NCBI GenBank assembly: GCA_013306675.1
Contig: JABLUY010000188.1
Coordinates: 1 to 64,000, forward strand
DNA from: Thraustochytrium sp. TN22
Lineage: Eukaryota; Sar; Bigyra; Thraustochytrida; Thraustochytriidae
Reading direction: 5' to 3'
Length of the DNA: 64,000 bases
Shown here piece by piece: positions 39,920 to 50,152 of the stretch. The first letter of the stretch is position 1; every line of letters starts with the position of its first letter. The position numbers and the translations under genes were made by a program. The notes beneath the pieces are model-generated. The model made no database searches and was not told the origin of the DNA. It saw only the letters and a list, made by a program, of their open reading frames with translations.

Positions 39920-41566
39920 TTACTTGTCCTTCTTGGTCTCCTCGTTGTCGTGCGGCTGGTCGTCATCGTCGCGGCGAGAGCGGTCGACAGGGTAGATCCA
40001 GCGCTGGTAGAGGTAGATGAAGAAGACGAGGTCGTCGCGAAAGACGGCGGCGCGATGCATGGTGGGCATGCGGATGATAAAGGCGAAGAGGTCGTCGATG
40101 AAGGTGTTGAGAGCCTTGTAGATGAAAAAGTCCCAGGGCAGGTGCGCAACGCTCTTGAGCTTATAGTTGATGAAGATCTGCGGCGTCATCATGACGAAGC
40201 CGAGCGCGTAGACGCAGGACGCGAGGCTGCCCACGAGCCAGGAGTAAAATCCGGAGTGCTTGAGGCGCACGAGCGAGTAGAGCGCGTAGCCCAAGACAAG
40301 AGGCGCGAGCGCCAACCCCATGCGGCGCGTGGCGGCGTGGTCGAGCTCGGCCGTCTGGCTGGCGCCCCCGCCAGCCTCAGACGAGCCCTCCCCACCGCCG
40401 ATGCGAAAGGCGCGCTGCACCTTCCAGAACTGGATGAGCAGGCCGACGGCACCGGGCCCAAGGACGAGCAGCGAGGCTTCATGGTCGTGCAGGTAGGCGA
40501 GCACGACGGCCTGGGAGAAGAGGTCAACGGCGAGCGGTCGCAGCGCAAGACCGCGCGTGGACTTGGCGTTGGACCAAAAGGCGACGTCAGAGCGAAAGGC
40601 GAGCGCGTCCAGCAGCAGGTGCACGAGAGAGACGAGCACCGTGACGGCGAGCAGCACCGGATCCGTCTCGGTGAGCATGTGGCGCAGGTCGTCCGTCTCC
40701 TTGTCGGAGGCGCCCCAGGACTTTTGCAAGCGCAGCGTCTCCTCCATGTGTGCGTTGAACTGCCAGCGCGCCAGCGACATGGGACCGACCTCAAGGCGCA
40801 GCGGCAGCACATGGTTGGTCTTGTTGATCTGCACGAGCTTCTCGCGCGTGAGCCCCAGCTGGTCGGCGTACACTACTGGCAGGTAGTGGGTGGGTCGCCG
40901 CGGGTCCTTGGGCAGGTTGGCCAGCACGGCGGGCGGCGTCTTGCGCACCATGGGCCAGGCAGTCCAGTCGGCCACGAGCCGCGCGCTGGCGAGCGGCGTC
41001 CAGAACCCGACGTGCGTGGGACTGCCGGAGGCCGGCTCGGCCGGCGGCGTCTCGTCTTCCTCCGGCACGAGCAGCCCCAGCAAGGGCCAGTCGCGCACCA
41101 AGTAGCGCTCCGGCCGCTGCGCCGGAAGATCGACGTGCTTGACGAGCGGCCTGCTCACACACTGCTCCTGGTCAGCGCGCAGGCAGAAGACGACGAAGAG
41201 CTGCTCATCGCGCGCGAGGCGCCGCCAGAGCGCCGGGGGCGTCCCCGCCGCCGTCAGATTCAACTCGAGCGTCTCCGAGGAGGTCTCGTCGAAGACGAGA
41301 TCGTCCAAGTCCCAGAGCCGCAGCGCGGTCTTCGCCTTGTGCTCGTCCTCCTCGCGCGGCCTGTTCGGGCTCGCTGTCAGCCACACACGGGCGCCGTACC
41401 TTGTACCTCGCGGCCAGCTCGGCAGCATGCGGCGCACGGACTTTGATTCCACCTGCGCCACGGCCGCAGCCGGGTTCAAGATGTAGTAGAACTGGTACAC
41501 CAGCAGGGCCAGGTACGCCACGAAGGCGCCCACGGTCACCGTGCGGAAGCTCAAGAGCTGCACCAT
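39920..41566 (-). CDS. CLPTM1L: CLPTM1-family membrane protein (CLPTM1L / lipid scramblase type)
   Basis: 548 residues from the ATG at 41566, near the 538 of human CLPTM1L. An N-terminal TM anchor (VTVGAFVAYLALLVYQFYYIL) precedes a lumenal region with short sequence blocks typical of the family. C-terminal TM helices carry the hallmarks TPQIFINYKLKSVAHLPW and YKALNTFIDDLFAFIIRMPT followed by RDDLVFFIYLYQRWIYPVD. CLPTM1L is reported to be an ER scramblase for glucosaminylphosphatidylinositol in GPI-anchor synthesis; CLPTM1 is the nearest alternative. The frame stays open upstream of the ATG through a hexamer repeat (Glu-Gly-Glu-Ser) but without a further ATG, so the shorter start is chosen. 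Confidence 0.92.
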   Translation of the reverse strand: MVQLLSFRTVTVGAFVAYLALLVYQFYYILNPAAAVAQVESKSVRRMLPSWPRGTRYGARVWLTASPNRPREEDEHKAKTALRLWDLDDLVFDETSSETLELNLTAAGTPPALWRRLARDEQLFVVFCLRADQEQCVSRPLVKHVDLPAQRPERYLVRDWPLLGLLVPEEDETPPAEPASGSPTHVGFWTPLASARLVADWTAWPMVRKTPPAVLANLPKDPRRPTHYLPVVYADQLGLTREKLVQINKTNHVLPLRLEVGPMSLARWQFNAHMEETLRLQKSWGASDKETDDLRHMLTETDPVLLAVTVLVSLVHLLLDALAFRSDVAFWSNAKSTRGLALRPLAVDLFSQAVVLAYLHDHEASLLVLGPGAVGLLIQFWKVQRAFRIGGGEGSSEAGGGASQTAELDHAATRRMGLALAPLVLGYALYSLVRLKHSGFYSWLVGSLASCVYALGFVMMTPQIFINYKLKSVAHLPWDFFIYKALNTFIDDLFAFIIRMPTMHRAAVFRDDLVFFIYLYQRWIYPVDRSRRDDDDQPHDNEETKKDK

Positions 41567-41629
41567 GGCGCCCGCCGGCCGGCCGTGGCGCCGAGGCCGC
41601 GCCGGCCGCGCGGATGCCGCCTCGCCTTT

Positions 41630-41715
41630 GCCTTCGCCTTCGCCCTCGCCCTCGCTCTCGCCCTCGCCCTCGCTCTCGCCCTCGCTCTCGCCCTCGCTCT
41701 CGCCCTCGCCCTTGC
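41630..41715. repeat. (CTCGCC/CTCGCT) hexamer tract upstream of CLPTM1L
   Basis: About 85 bp of alternating TCGCCC and TCGCTC hexamers, 64-149 bp upstream of the CLPTM1L ATG. It is purine-rich on the coding strand and a candidate for triplex-like or R-loop structure. Confidence 0.9.
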
Positions 41716-41798
41716 CCTCGGCGCCCTCGCCGCCGCCGCGCGCCGCGCCTCGTCGCAAGGCCGCGCCGCGCAGGCCGCTGCCGGCGAGCTTTGCCAGC

Positions 41799-42122
41799 TC
41801 ATGCCAAAGCCTTGAACAAACGTTCGTGCTTGGCCCAGGCTTGCTCCACGTTTTCCCTCATCAAGACCCAGACCACGAGGCTCGACAAGACCAAGACCCC
41901 GGCCCCGAAGAAGACCGGCCAGGGCGAGCCGAGCCCGCCCAGCTTGAAACGACCGCTGCTGCGGAGCCGTCATGCATCATCGCGAACGAAGCGCAGGCCG
42001 GCTGCACGTGCTCACGATCAGTCAGCCAGGTCAGTCAGCGAGGTTTCGGGAGCTGGCGGTGAGCAGCACTCGGGGCGCGCGCAGGCATCATGTACTCGGC
42101 CAGGACCTTTTCTGGCAGCCAT
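41799..42122 (-). CDS. Possible small spliced single-TM protein, unknown
   Basis: The frame 41942-41799 encodes a well-formed TM segment (PWPVFFGAGVLVLSSLVVWVLM) followed by an amphipathic charged tail (ENVEQAWAKHERLFKALA) and a stop. It lacks an upstream ATG in frame. A TTTCAAG acceptor at 41949-41943 and a GTACAT donor at 42095 would join it in phase to a 27 bp first exon (42122-42096, MAARKGPGR), giving a 56-residue protein. Such short one-TM proteins are common as mitochondrial respiratory or ER complex subunits, but I recognise no family. The 3' exon peptide looks much more protein-like than chance frames in this DNA. The first exon is a weaker guess. Confidence 0.4.
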
Positions 42123-43275
42123 GGACACGCGTGCTTTACTCTCACTGTCAGTGTCGTGAGGTGCGAGATTGATTGATGATGTCGGGACCAGCCCCAGTCT
42201 CGTCGCGGAGCCGGAACGCGTAATCGATGGACACACAGTGCTGTGCTGCGCTGCGCTGCGCTCGCTCGCCTGCTCGCGCCCGCGCAGGCTCGCAGCACAG
42301 TGGCGGCGCGTCCCATTTTCGCACGGATTTGTAGTGAAGCGAGGCCACTGTGGGGAGCCGCACCTCTGAGGGAACTACAGCGCAGAGTGCCGGTGCCAGT
42401 GAGGACTTGAAGAGAAGAGTAGAAAATGCAGCCCGCCACTACTACTAGCAGTGGAGAGCGCGCGCCACGGCGCGGCATCCAGCGCAGCGCAGTGCAGCGC
42501 AGCGCAGTGCAGCGCGGCGCGCGGCGCGGGCGCGGGCGCGGCCTCGCGGCCGGTCGGTCACGTGCTGTCATGTCGTCCGCCGCCTCTTGCCTGGCCGAGG
42601 ACGGCCCGCGCGGGCCGCGGGGGCGCCGCGGAGAGGCGTTGAGTCCCGGAAGGACAGTCGAGTTCACGGAAGCTGCTCGCTGATAAGGTAGCCTTGCTCT
42701 ACTTTAGCCCGGCGCGGAGCACGCGCCGGTGGGCTGTGGTGCTGCGCGGGCGGGCGGGCTGCGACGCCATGCCGCGCAGGGCGGCGCGGCGCGGCGCGGC
42801 GCGGCGCGGCGCGGCGCGGTGCAAGAGCGCGGCACAACGCAGGCAGGCTTTTAGCAGCACGCGGGGCGCGGAGCGCGAGGAAGTGGACTCGGTGGTGAGG
42901 GCGCGGGACCAGGTGAGCGAGCAAGCTAGCAGAGCTGTGCCTGCTAGGTCCAGTGAGGAGTCAAGAAGGTAGGTCCTGCAGCACGTCTGTGGGTAGCAGC
43001 CTAGGCAGAGGCCTAGGTCCACACAAGGAACCCTTGCCCGTTGCGCTGGCGCGGACCGCCGCAGCGGAGGCGCACCAGCCAGCCTGAGCCCGCGCCGTCC
43101 AACCGATATCCATCGCGGCGGTAGCGCGCGCAGCGGCTCGAAGCGAGGCGAGACCGCGAGCAGAAAAGCAAATCAGCAACTTCGGCCTCCCGAGCCTCTT
43201 CAACAACAACCAGCAGCACCAACAGCCAGCAGACAGCCTCGTCCGCTTCGCTTCGCGCAAGAAACCTTCAGCACC
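42123..43275. other. GC-rich intergenic region upstream of repeat-protein gene
   Basis: About 1.15 kb without a supported gene. It contains GCGCA/GCAGT repeats (42480-42515), a (GCGCG)n-type GGCGC pentamer array (42780-42822) and, nearest the repeat-protein start, about 300 bp of mixed composition that is likely 5' UTR and promoter. Confidence 0.45.
42780..42822. repeat. (GGCGC)n pentamer array
   Basis: Eight or so GGCGC/GCGGC units in tandem. Confidence 0.9.
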
Positions 43276-43770
43276 ATGGGCTCCGCCGCCAGCCTCGCCT
43301 CCAACCCGGCCGACCACGCCGCCGTCGCGCAGAGCGTGCAGACCGTCGTGACCGGCATGGAGGATGGCTCCAAGAAGACCAAGGACGAGCTGGCCGACCA
43401 CGTCGCCGCCGACGAGGGCAACGCCATCACCAAGGAGCAGGCTCTTGAGCTCCTCGCCTCCATGGGTGATGGCATCAACGACGAGATCGAGAAGGCCCAG
43501 CTTGAGGAGTACATCAAGTCCGTCGCCGAGGCGTCCGCCCCGGCCGCCGAGGGTGAGGCCGCCGCCCCGGCTGAGGGCGAGGAGGCCGCCGCCCCGGCTG
43601 AGGGCGAGGAGGCCGCCGCCCCGGCTGAGGGCGAGGAGGCCGCCGCCCCGGCTGAGGGTGAGGAGGCCGCCGCCCCTGCTGAGGGCGAGGAGGCCGCCCC
43701 GGCCGAGGGCGAGAAGGCCGCCGAGGAGGCCACCGAGACTCCGGCTGAGGAGATCCCCGCCGACGCCTAA
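43276..43770 (+). CDS. N-myristoylation-motif protein with 9-residue Ala/Pro/Glu repeats, unknown
   Basis: 164 residues, single exon, with the ATG in a favourable context (CACCATGG). The start MGSAAS fits the N-myristoylation rule (Gly2, Ser6), which predicts attachment to membranes. Residues about 20-90 are helical and acidic, with one stretch (DEGNAITKEQALELL) that loosely resembles an EF-hand loop and exit helix but lacks the full set of calcium ligands. Residues about 95-150 are five or so copies of AAAPAEGEE, encoded by a 27 bp repeat that differs at a few third positions. The protein is very acidic overall. I recognise no family; signalling adaptors and flagellar membrane proteins have similar layouts. 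Confidence 0.75.
   Translation: MGSAASLASNPADHAAVAQSVQTVVTGMEDGSKKTKDELADHVAADEGNAITKEQALELLASMGDGINDEIEKAQLEEYIKSVAEASAPAAEGEAAAPAEGEEAAAPAEGEEAAAPAEGEEAAAPAEGEEAAAPAEGEEAAPAEGEKAAEEATETPAEEIPADA
43555..43714 (+). repeat. 27 bp coding tandem repeat (AAAPAEGEE)
   Basis: About five and a half copies of a 27 bp unit, in frame. Copies differ mainly by silent changes (GGC/GGT, CCG/CCC). Confidence 0.92.
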
Positions 43771-44257
43771 GTGCGTGCCGCGGCGCGGAATAGAGACGAC
43801 CGGCCTCTTTCGTGGGGGAAACTCGAGGTCGCTGCGTAAAATAATCAGCCCAACTTATACATATCAGGTTCTCGTCCAAAATTTTTTCGTTTCGGAGCGA
43901 CCTGATCTGCAAAACGCCATGCAGCGTGCAGCAGCAACATTCATCGGATGAAGTCTGCCTGAACAGTACGAGCCACGCGAAGTCCTGACCCGCAAAACAC
44001 CATGCAGCGTGCGGCAGCGATGGAGTCTGCCTGAAGGCAAGAACTGAAACATGCCTTGCATGTTTTGTTTTTCTTCGCGTGTGCAAAGCCAACCCTGGCA
44101 GCCTTCACTGCAGGTCAAACCTTTTGTTGTTTTGTTGTGCGAGCCTTCGCTTTGGTTCGAGTCACTTGGAACGCCCTTCTCGTCCATAGCTCTTTCTCAC
44201 GCTCCCGCTCGCTCGCTCTCATTTTCAGAATCACCAAACAGATACTTATTGCGAACT
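43771..44257. other. Convergent 3' region with tandem duplication
   Basis: About 490 bp of AT-richer DNA between the repeat-protein stop and the carrier stop. It includes the 83 bp duplication at 43901-44042 and T-rich stretches. No gene is seen. Confidence 0.5.
43901..44042. repeat. 83 bp imperfect tandem duplication
   Basis: Copies start at 43901 (CCTGATCTGCAAAACGCCAT) and 43984 (CCTGACCCGCAAAACACCAT). Both continue with GCAGCGTGC(A/G)GCAGC and end in AGTCTGCCTGAA. The second copy lacks part of the middle. Confidence 0.85.
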
Positions 44258-45747
44258 CTACTCCTCCTTCTTGAACTTCTCGGCCTCCATCGCCTCGCGC
44301 TGAAGGTTCTCGAAGTACGTGGACACGCGCATAACGACAGTCCAGGTAATAGCCTGTAAAGCAAGACGAGGTGGGTCGGGTTAGTGATGATCTGCACGAA
44401 GCGGGATTTTCCGTGGTCAACAAGAGACTTACCTGACCCGGAGCCAGACGCGACAGGCGCGGGATGATACCCTTCCAGAGAGCGGCGACACCCTCCTCCT
44501 TGGCGACAACGCGAGCGGTCTGGACCCAGCCAGTGTACTTGGGCTCGACGCCCTTGGTGTAGTCCTGGCCCATCATGCGCGTCTTGATAACATCCATGGG
44601 GGCGTTGAGGCAGGGGCCGATGGCACCACTGAGCAGGCCGGTGAGGAGAGTCTTCCACACGGCGAGCTGCTTGCCGTCGCCCTGGCGCTTGTCCCAGAGC
44701 ACGCGGTTGAGGATGGCCATGCTCATGAAGTTGAAGGCCTGGTTGCTGCCCTGGCGGATCACGCTGCGTAATCATATCGGCAAGCCGCTCGCTTCCGTCA
44801 GTCATCATACTTTTGCCCTCCAGTGCCCGCGCGCCCGTAGCCTGTCTCTCCTTCTCTTTTCTCTTTTCTCCTCTCTCTCTCTCTCTCTCGCACAGCCTCG
44901 CCTCGCCTCGCCCCGCCCCGCCCCTGGCCCCTCGCGGGCGGTGCGCGCCGCTGTCCACGCGCTGGCGCACACCCGATCCCGGCTTCCTTCCTTCCATCCA
45001 TCGACCGCGAGCGCACGATCCTACTACCATGTCGGAGCGCGACTCGCGGGTTGGCGCTGGCGCTGCTGATCGCATCGCGCATAAATAAATAAAAACGTAC
45101 GTGGGCATGTTGCCGGACCAGAGGCGCTGGATACCCTCCTCGCGGGCGATCTTGCTGACGACGTCAAAGGAGTTCTTGTACTTGGGGGCCTGGCCGGCGA
45201 TGGTCTTCTGCTTCTGCAGGCGCGTCTTGATCACCTCAAAGGGCGTGACGATGAGGCAGGCCTCGATGGCACCGACCGCGAGACCGGCAGTGAAGTTGAC
45301 GCCGGCGGTGGCGTTGCCCTTGGAGTCGGCGCCCAGCATGATCTTGATCTTCTCGTAGAGCGAGAAGCGCAGGGCGTACTTGAGCGTGAGGTGCGTGACG
45401 AACGGGCCGAGACCCTTGTACAGCGCGCCAACGCCCTCCTCGTTGGCAGTCTTGCGCAGGCAGTCAATCATGCCCTTGTAGTAGTTGTTCTTGTCCAGCT
45501 GCAGGCGGGTCTTGGCGACGTCGAGCGGCTGAAGGGTGCAGGCCTCGGCGACACCACCGGCCATACCAGAGACGAGCTTAATGTACGGGCTCAGGTTCGA
45601 GGACGCCAGGCGCGCGCCGAGGATGTTCTTGATCGGGCTGGGCGCCACCACGTCCTGCTTCTGCTGCGGCCCGGCCTTGCGCGCCAGCACGGGCGCCAGC
45701 ACGTTCACCGCGCCGCCGGCCATGAGGCCGCCAGTCTGGGCGGTCAT
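44258..45747 (-). CDS. SFC1: Mitochondrial succinate/fumarate (SFC1-type) carrier, three exons
   Basis: Exons 45747-45101, 44763-44433 and 44353-44258 give 357 residues. Intron 1 (45100-44764, 337 bp, GTACGT...GCAG) splits a Thr codon in phase 2. Intron 2 (44432-44354, 79 bp, GTAAGT...ACAG) is in phase 0. The three mitochondrial-carrier signatures are present: PLDVAKTRLQ, PFEVIKTRLQ and PMDVIKTRMM, each starting a repeat of about 100 residues with two TM helices. RQGSNQAFNF, GLLSGAIGPCLNAP and PRLSRLAPGQAI match the yeast succinate-fumarate carrier best; citrate or other dicarboxylate carriers are alternatives. It exchanges dicarboxylates across the inner mitochondrial membrane. An N-terminal extension of about 40 residues precedes the first helix. 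Confidence 0.9.
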
Positions 45748-45867
45748 CCTGCTGCTGCGGCTTTGGCTGCTGCTGCTGCGGCTGCTGCTGCGGCTGTGTC
45801 TGTTTGTCGGTCTGCTGCCGGACTGCCCCTACGCCGCAGCCGCGCTCGCCGCTCGCCGCGCCGCCGC

Positions 45868-45899
<32 letters not shown>

Positions 45900-47641
45900 A
45901 GCGCCTCGCGACCGACGAAGCCGCTTTGCTGTGCTCCGCGGGCTGTGCTGGCCTGCTGCTTGCCCGCCTGGCTGGTCAGGCAAGGCAAGCTATCCTATTG
46001 CAGTGCAAGCTATTGCACGCGGCTCGCGTGGCCCGTGCGCCTTGCAAGTTGCGCACGGCAGCACGCGGAAGTGCGGCGGAGAGCTCGAAACTTCGCCTTC
46101 GGACTGACTGACTGACGACGAGCAGCCAGCAGCAGGAAACCGGGCAGACACGCCGCCGCGCGCAAAAGAGCAGACAGACGGACGCGTACGCACGCCACGC
46201 AGGGCTTCGAGGATGAGCGAGCCTGAGCTGTCGCCTGGGCTTCTTCTTGCTCGGCTTGTTGAAAGAATGGAGTTTGCTGCCGTGGCCTGCCGTGCTGCGC
46301 GCGCGACCACGACGACCGTGGTCGCCCTTGCCGCCGCTGGCTGGGACGGAGGCGCTGCACCGCGCCCGCCTGCCTGCCAGCCAGCTGCCAGCAAGCCTGC
46401 CTGCCTGCCTGCCTGCCCGCCTTGCCAGTGCCGGCCGAGCAGCACCGCGCGCCGCGCGCGGAGAGGCAGGTGGTAATCGACGCCGCCGGCTTGCGGCCTC
46501 GGGCCGTGCCGCCGCCTTCCACCTGCGCCGCCTGGCCAGCCGCGAGGCGCGGCGAGTCGCCGCACGCCGCCTGGCCGCCCGCCCGCCCGCCCACGCGCGA
46601 AAGCACCGGCCCCGCGCGCGAAAGCCAGGCCCTCGCAGCTGGAAGTGATTGACTGACGATCAGACGATCGCCTGATTTGCCATTTGGCCCCAAGCTCGTG
46701 CTCGTACCCGGCGCCCGCGGCGCGGTGGTTGGGCGATTTCGAATTTCAATTTTCAAAGCCCGCGCTCGCCAAGGACGTACTGCCGCCGCCGCGCGCGCGC
46801 GGCACGGCGCGCGGGGGCGCGAGCAAGCGCAAGCGCGGGCGCGCAAGCCGCGGCGAACAGCGCGCCTGGCCAGCTCAGCTGCGCCAGCTGCGAAAGGGCG
46901 CGGGCGCGCGCGAGGCGGAGGCGCCGCCGCCGTCCACGGCGCCGTACAAGACCCGCGCGGTGCGCGGTGCGCGAGCAGGCCGCCGCCCCGGGTCCGGTGC
47001 GCGCCTGCCGGCCACCGCAGCAGCATTTCATCCTTTTTCGAGCGTCATCAAGCAAGGAAAGGAAAGGACAGGACAGTCAAGGCGGGGCTTGGCTTGGCTT
47101 GGCTCGTGCCGGTCTTGGCCAAGAGCGGCATGGTTGGCTCAGCTGCATGGCCAGGGCCGACCAGGCAGGCACTGGCAGGCACTGGCTGGCCGAGGCGGCG
47201 TCTTTGGACCAGCCAAGGTAGCTAGCTAGAGAGCTGAGCCTGATCTGAGAGCTAGAATTCGCGGGTGGGTTCTCTGCCAGCTGTGGCTGCCAGATGCTAC
47301 TAACGTTACTCTTCGCGGCCTCTCGTGTGAGACTCTCAGAGCTGAGAGCTCCGTGACCGGCCGCACTGCCTCGCGGCTCGCGGCCAGCTGGACCGGCGTG
47401 GCGTACGCGGCGTTTGCAGTGCTTTCTTTTCACGCAGAAGTTGCCAAAGTCACGGCGGCTAGGCGTCCCTCTCTCCACAGGTTGAACCCGCGGATTGCGA
47501 GCTGCGACAGTATGACGAGCTCCAACTTGAAGCAAGGCCGTTCACAACTTTCAACTTTCACAGCGGACTGCGTTCGCAAGTTGCTGTGGCCGGCTGCACT
47601 CGTCACCGTGACATTCTTGTGTTCAATTTCGGTCTTGTAGC
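45748..47641. other. Long intergenic region upstream of SFC1
   Basis: About 1.9 kb between two minus-strand genes. It contains GCTGCT runs at 45750-45780 and 45870-45900, GCCT repeats (46386-46412), an AT-rich motif (46736-46757) about 1 kb upstream of the carrier start and an AT-richer part at 47440-47640. No gene is supported, although the motif may mark an unrecognised transcription start. Confidence 0.45.
46736..46757. promoter_or_regulatory. Isolated AT-rich TTCGAATTTCAATTTTCAAA motif
   Basis: A 22 bp island with TTTCGAATTTCAATTTTCAAAG composition inside very GC-rich DNA. It is similar to motifs near other gene starts, but no start codon I trust lies within 500 bp. Confidence 0.35.
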
Positions 47642-50106
47642 CTAGGACGACGACGACTTCGGAGAACTAAGGCTTGCAAAGAGCTGCTCCAGCGTCGTGG
47701 GTTGGTCGCGCACGTACACCACAGACTGGCGGATAACGACAGGCGTGTCACCGAGCAGAAAGACAGGCAAGCCTTGCTTGGACAGGGGCTGCCTCGGATC
47801 GCGCATGAAGGTCCTGTGTAAGAGAGCGGGCGCCGCGCGATCCAGAAACTCGCGCGTCGTAAGCTCGCCCGAGGCGCCAGTGTCGGCCCAAGTCCCACCT
47901 CCACCAGAGCGCCGCGCCTTGCTCGCCTTGAGGCGCCGCGCCTCCTGCTCGCGCTCCAGGCGCTCAAGGCGGTCCACCTGCGCTTCGTACGAAGAGAGCT
48001 CCATGACAGGCGGCGCAGGCGCCTGCCCCGCGAGCAGCGCCAAGGCCATGCCGACGGGCGCTTGCAAGTGTGCGTCGCCTCCTCGAAGCACAGGGTCTAG
48101 CGCCGCGCGCCACGAACGGTACCAGCTTGCCGTGTGCGTCCTTGCACCGTCGCGCACCTCCTGCAACCAGCGCGGGAAAAACTCACCCAGCCAAAGCGCG
48201 CGCCAGTGCACGCGCAGCGAACCGGCCAGGTCCACCCAGGCCGCCACCGCCGCAGTCGTCTCCGTGGCCAGGTCGCCGCGCAGGACACCGGCCAGGGCCG
48301 GCATCGCGCCTTCCACCAAAAGGCGGCCGAAGGTATTCTCACTCAGCACGGCGCGCCACGGCGCCACCAAGTCGCGAAGCTCGGCCGCCTGCGCCGCCGA
48401 TTTGCACTTGCGTCGCAGCGCCTTGCTCAGAACCTGGCGAATGGGCCGGTGCAGCTGCGAGCGGATCGCCTTACGGAGCAGGTCAAGCCACGGCACGATC
48501 CACAGGTCCAACCGCGGCCCGAGCGAGCTCGACGAGACGTGCCAGCGCTCCACGCGCGCCTGCAGCTCCGGCATGATGGCGCGCGCAGCGAACTCGTCAA
48601 AGACCGACCGCTGCAACACCGCGTGCAGCACCTCGGCCGCAGCGTGCGCGAAGGCATCCGCCTCGAGCCGCGCCTCGCGCGTGCGAAGCGCGTCGGCGCG
48701 GGCCCAGGCGCGCGAGATCTCCGACTCCAGCGCCAGCCCCGCGGTCTCCATGACGAGCCGGTCCACCAGGGCCGGCGCCACGCGCACGCGCTCCAGCAGA
48801 AACTCCGCCCAGCCCTCAAGCATCGCGCGCAGCGCCGCCACCTCGCCCTGCCACCGCTCGCTGCCGTCGCAGGCCAGTGCCTGGCTCCGCGCCCACGCGC
48901 GCAACAGGTCCTGCGCGATGCGTAGCGCCCCCGCGCCCTCCTGGTACGCAAAGGGCGCCGCAGGCTCTACCTCGTCCCAGTACGCGGTCAGCAAGCGCAG
49001 GCTCTCCGCGGCGGCGCGCGCCCACGCCGCCGCGTCTTGGCGGTTCTTATCATCGTTGCCGCCGACGCCGGCGCCGACGCCACAGCCCCGTGCGGCCGCT
49101 TCAAAGGCCTCTGTCAGCATGTTGAGCGCGCCCGCCGCGCGCAGCGCCTCCTCGCGGGCTTGCGCGACACCGCGCGCGCTCTGCGCCTGCGCCTGCTCCT
49201 TGTCCTCCACAGCGCGCTCCAGCCGCTGCACCTGCATGGCCGCCTTTGCAACGCGGTCCTGCGACGCCTCTACCATCGTCCTGAGGTTGTGCGAGATCTC
49301 CACACCCACAACTGCCTTGAGCGGCGGCGGTGCGTCCTCCAGGTCCATCGCGCGAGAGCCCACCGACGACGGGGACGAGGGACAAGACGACGAAGACGAA
49401 GACGAAGAAGACGACGACGAAGACGACGAGCTCGAGCTTGAACCTGAACTTCGCGACCCCGTGCTGCGCGCGTCGTCGCGGTCGTCCTCGTCCTCCGCTT
49501 TCACCCCGCCAGCGTTCCCCCGCATGTCGATCACCACAAAGCCGCTCGACGGATCCGGCGCCCCACCAGTGCCGTCATCGCGGCGCCAGAGCGGCGCCCG
49601 TGCCTTCGACTTGGCCGCGCGCTTTGCCTCTGCCACCGCCTGGTCCGCCACCACCTCGGCCGCAGTGCGGAAGCGCTTCTTGGTCTTCTTCTTCTGGGCC
49701 TTGGTGCCGTCCTCCTGCGCCGTGGCAGGCAGCCGCTCGGACCCCAGGCCAGCGTGTGCGCGACTCTCCCGGACGCGCTTCCACAGATCGGCCAGCTCCG
49801 CCTCCTCGGCCTGCTCCTGCTCACGTAAGCGGCGCCGGCGCGCGTCCTGTTCGGACTCGCCAAACTGCTCGGCGTGAATACGCCGGTTCTGCGCCAGCGA
49901 GGTCGCCTCCTTGAACCCTGCGCCGCCCAAGGCGAGGCGCTCGGGCCGGGCCTTGACAGCGAGCGGCTCCGAGATGCCCGTCTCGTGCTTGCCGAGGCGG
50001 CCCTTGAAGTTGAACTTTTGCAAGAACTTGAGCGCGAACCCTCCCTTGCCATACTGCGAGTACGCCTTGAGCTTGTTCGCGTCCATCTTCACAGCCGGCA
50101 GCTGCC

Positions 50107-50152
<46 letters not shown>

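Noticed and set aside
41567-41758. Longer CLPTM1L N-terminus with Glu-Gly-Glu-Ser repeats
   Set aside because: The extension begins at TTG, is made of a hexamer microsatellite, and the ATG at 41566 gives the length and N-terminal TM expected for the family.
44140-44175. GGTTCGAGTC resembling a tRNA T-loop
   Set aside because: The flanking bases do not form a T-stem, and no acceptor or D-arm fits.
47353-47640. Plus-strand frame with two weakly hydrophobic stretches and a CTCTCCACAG acceptor-like site
   Set aside because: It has no ATG at the start of the frame (GTG only), ends beside the TFIP11 stop and is probably 3' flank; a spliced gene cannot be shown.
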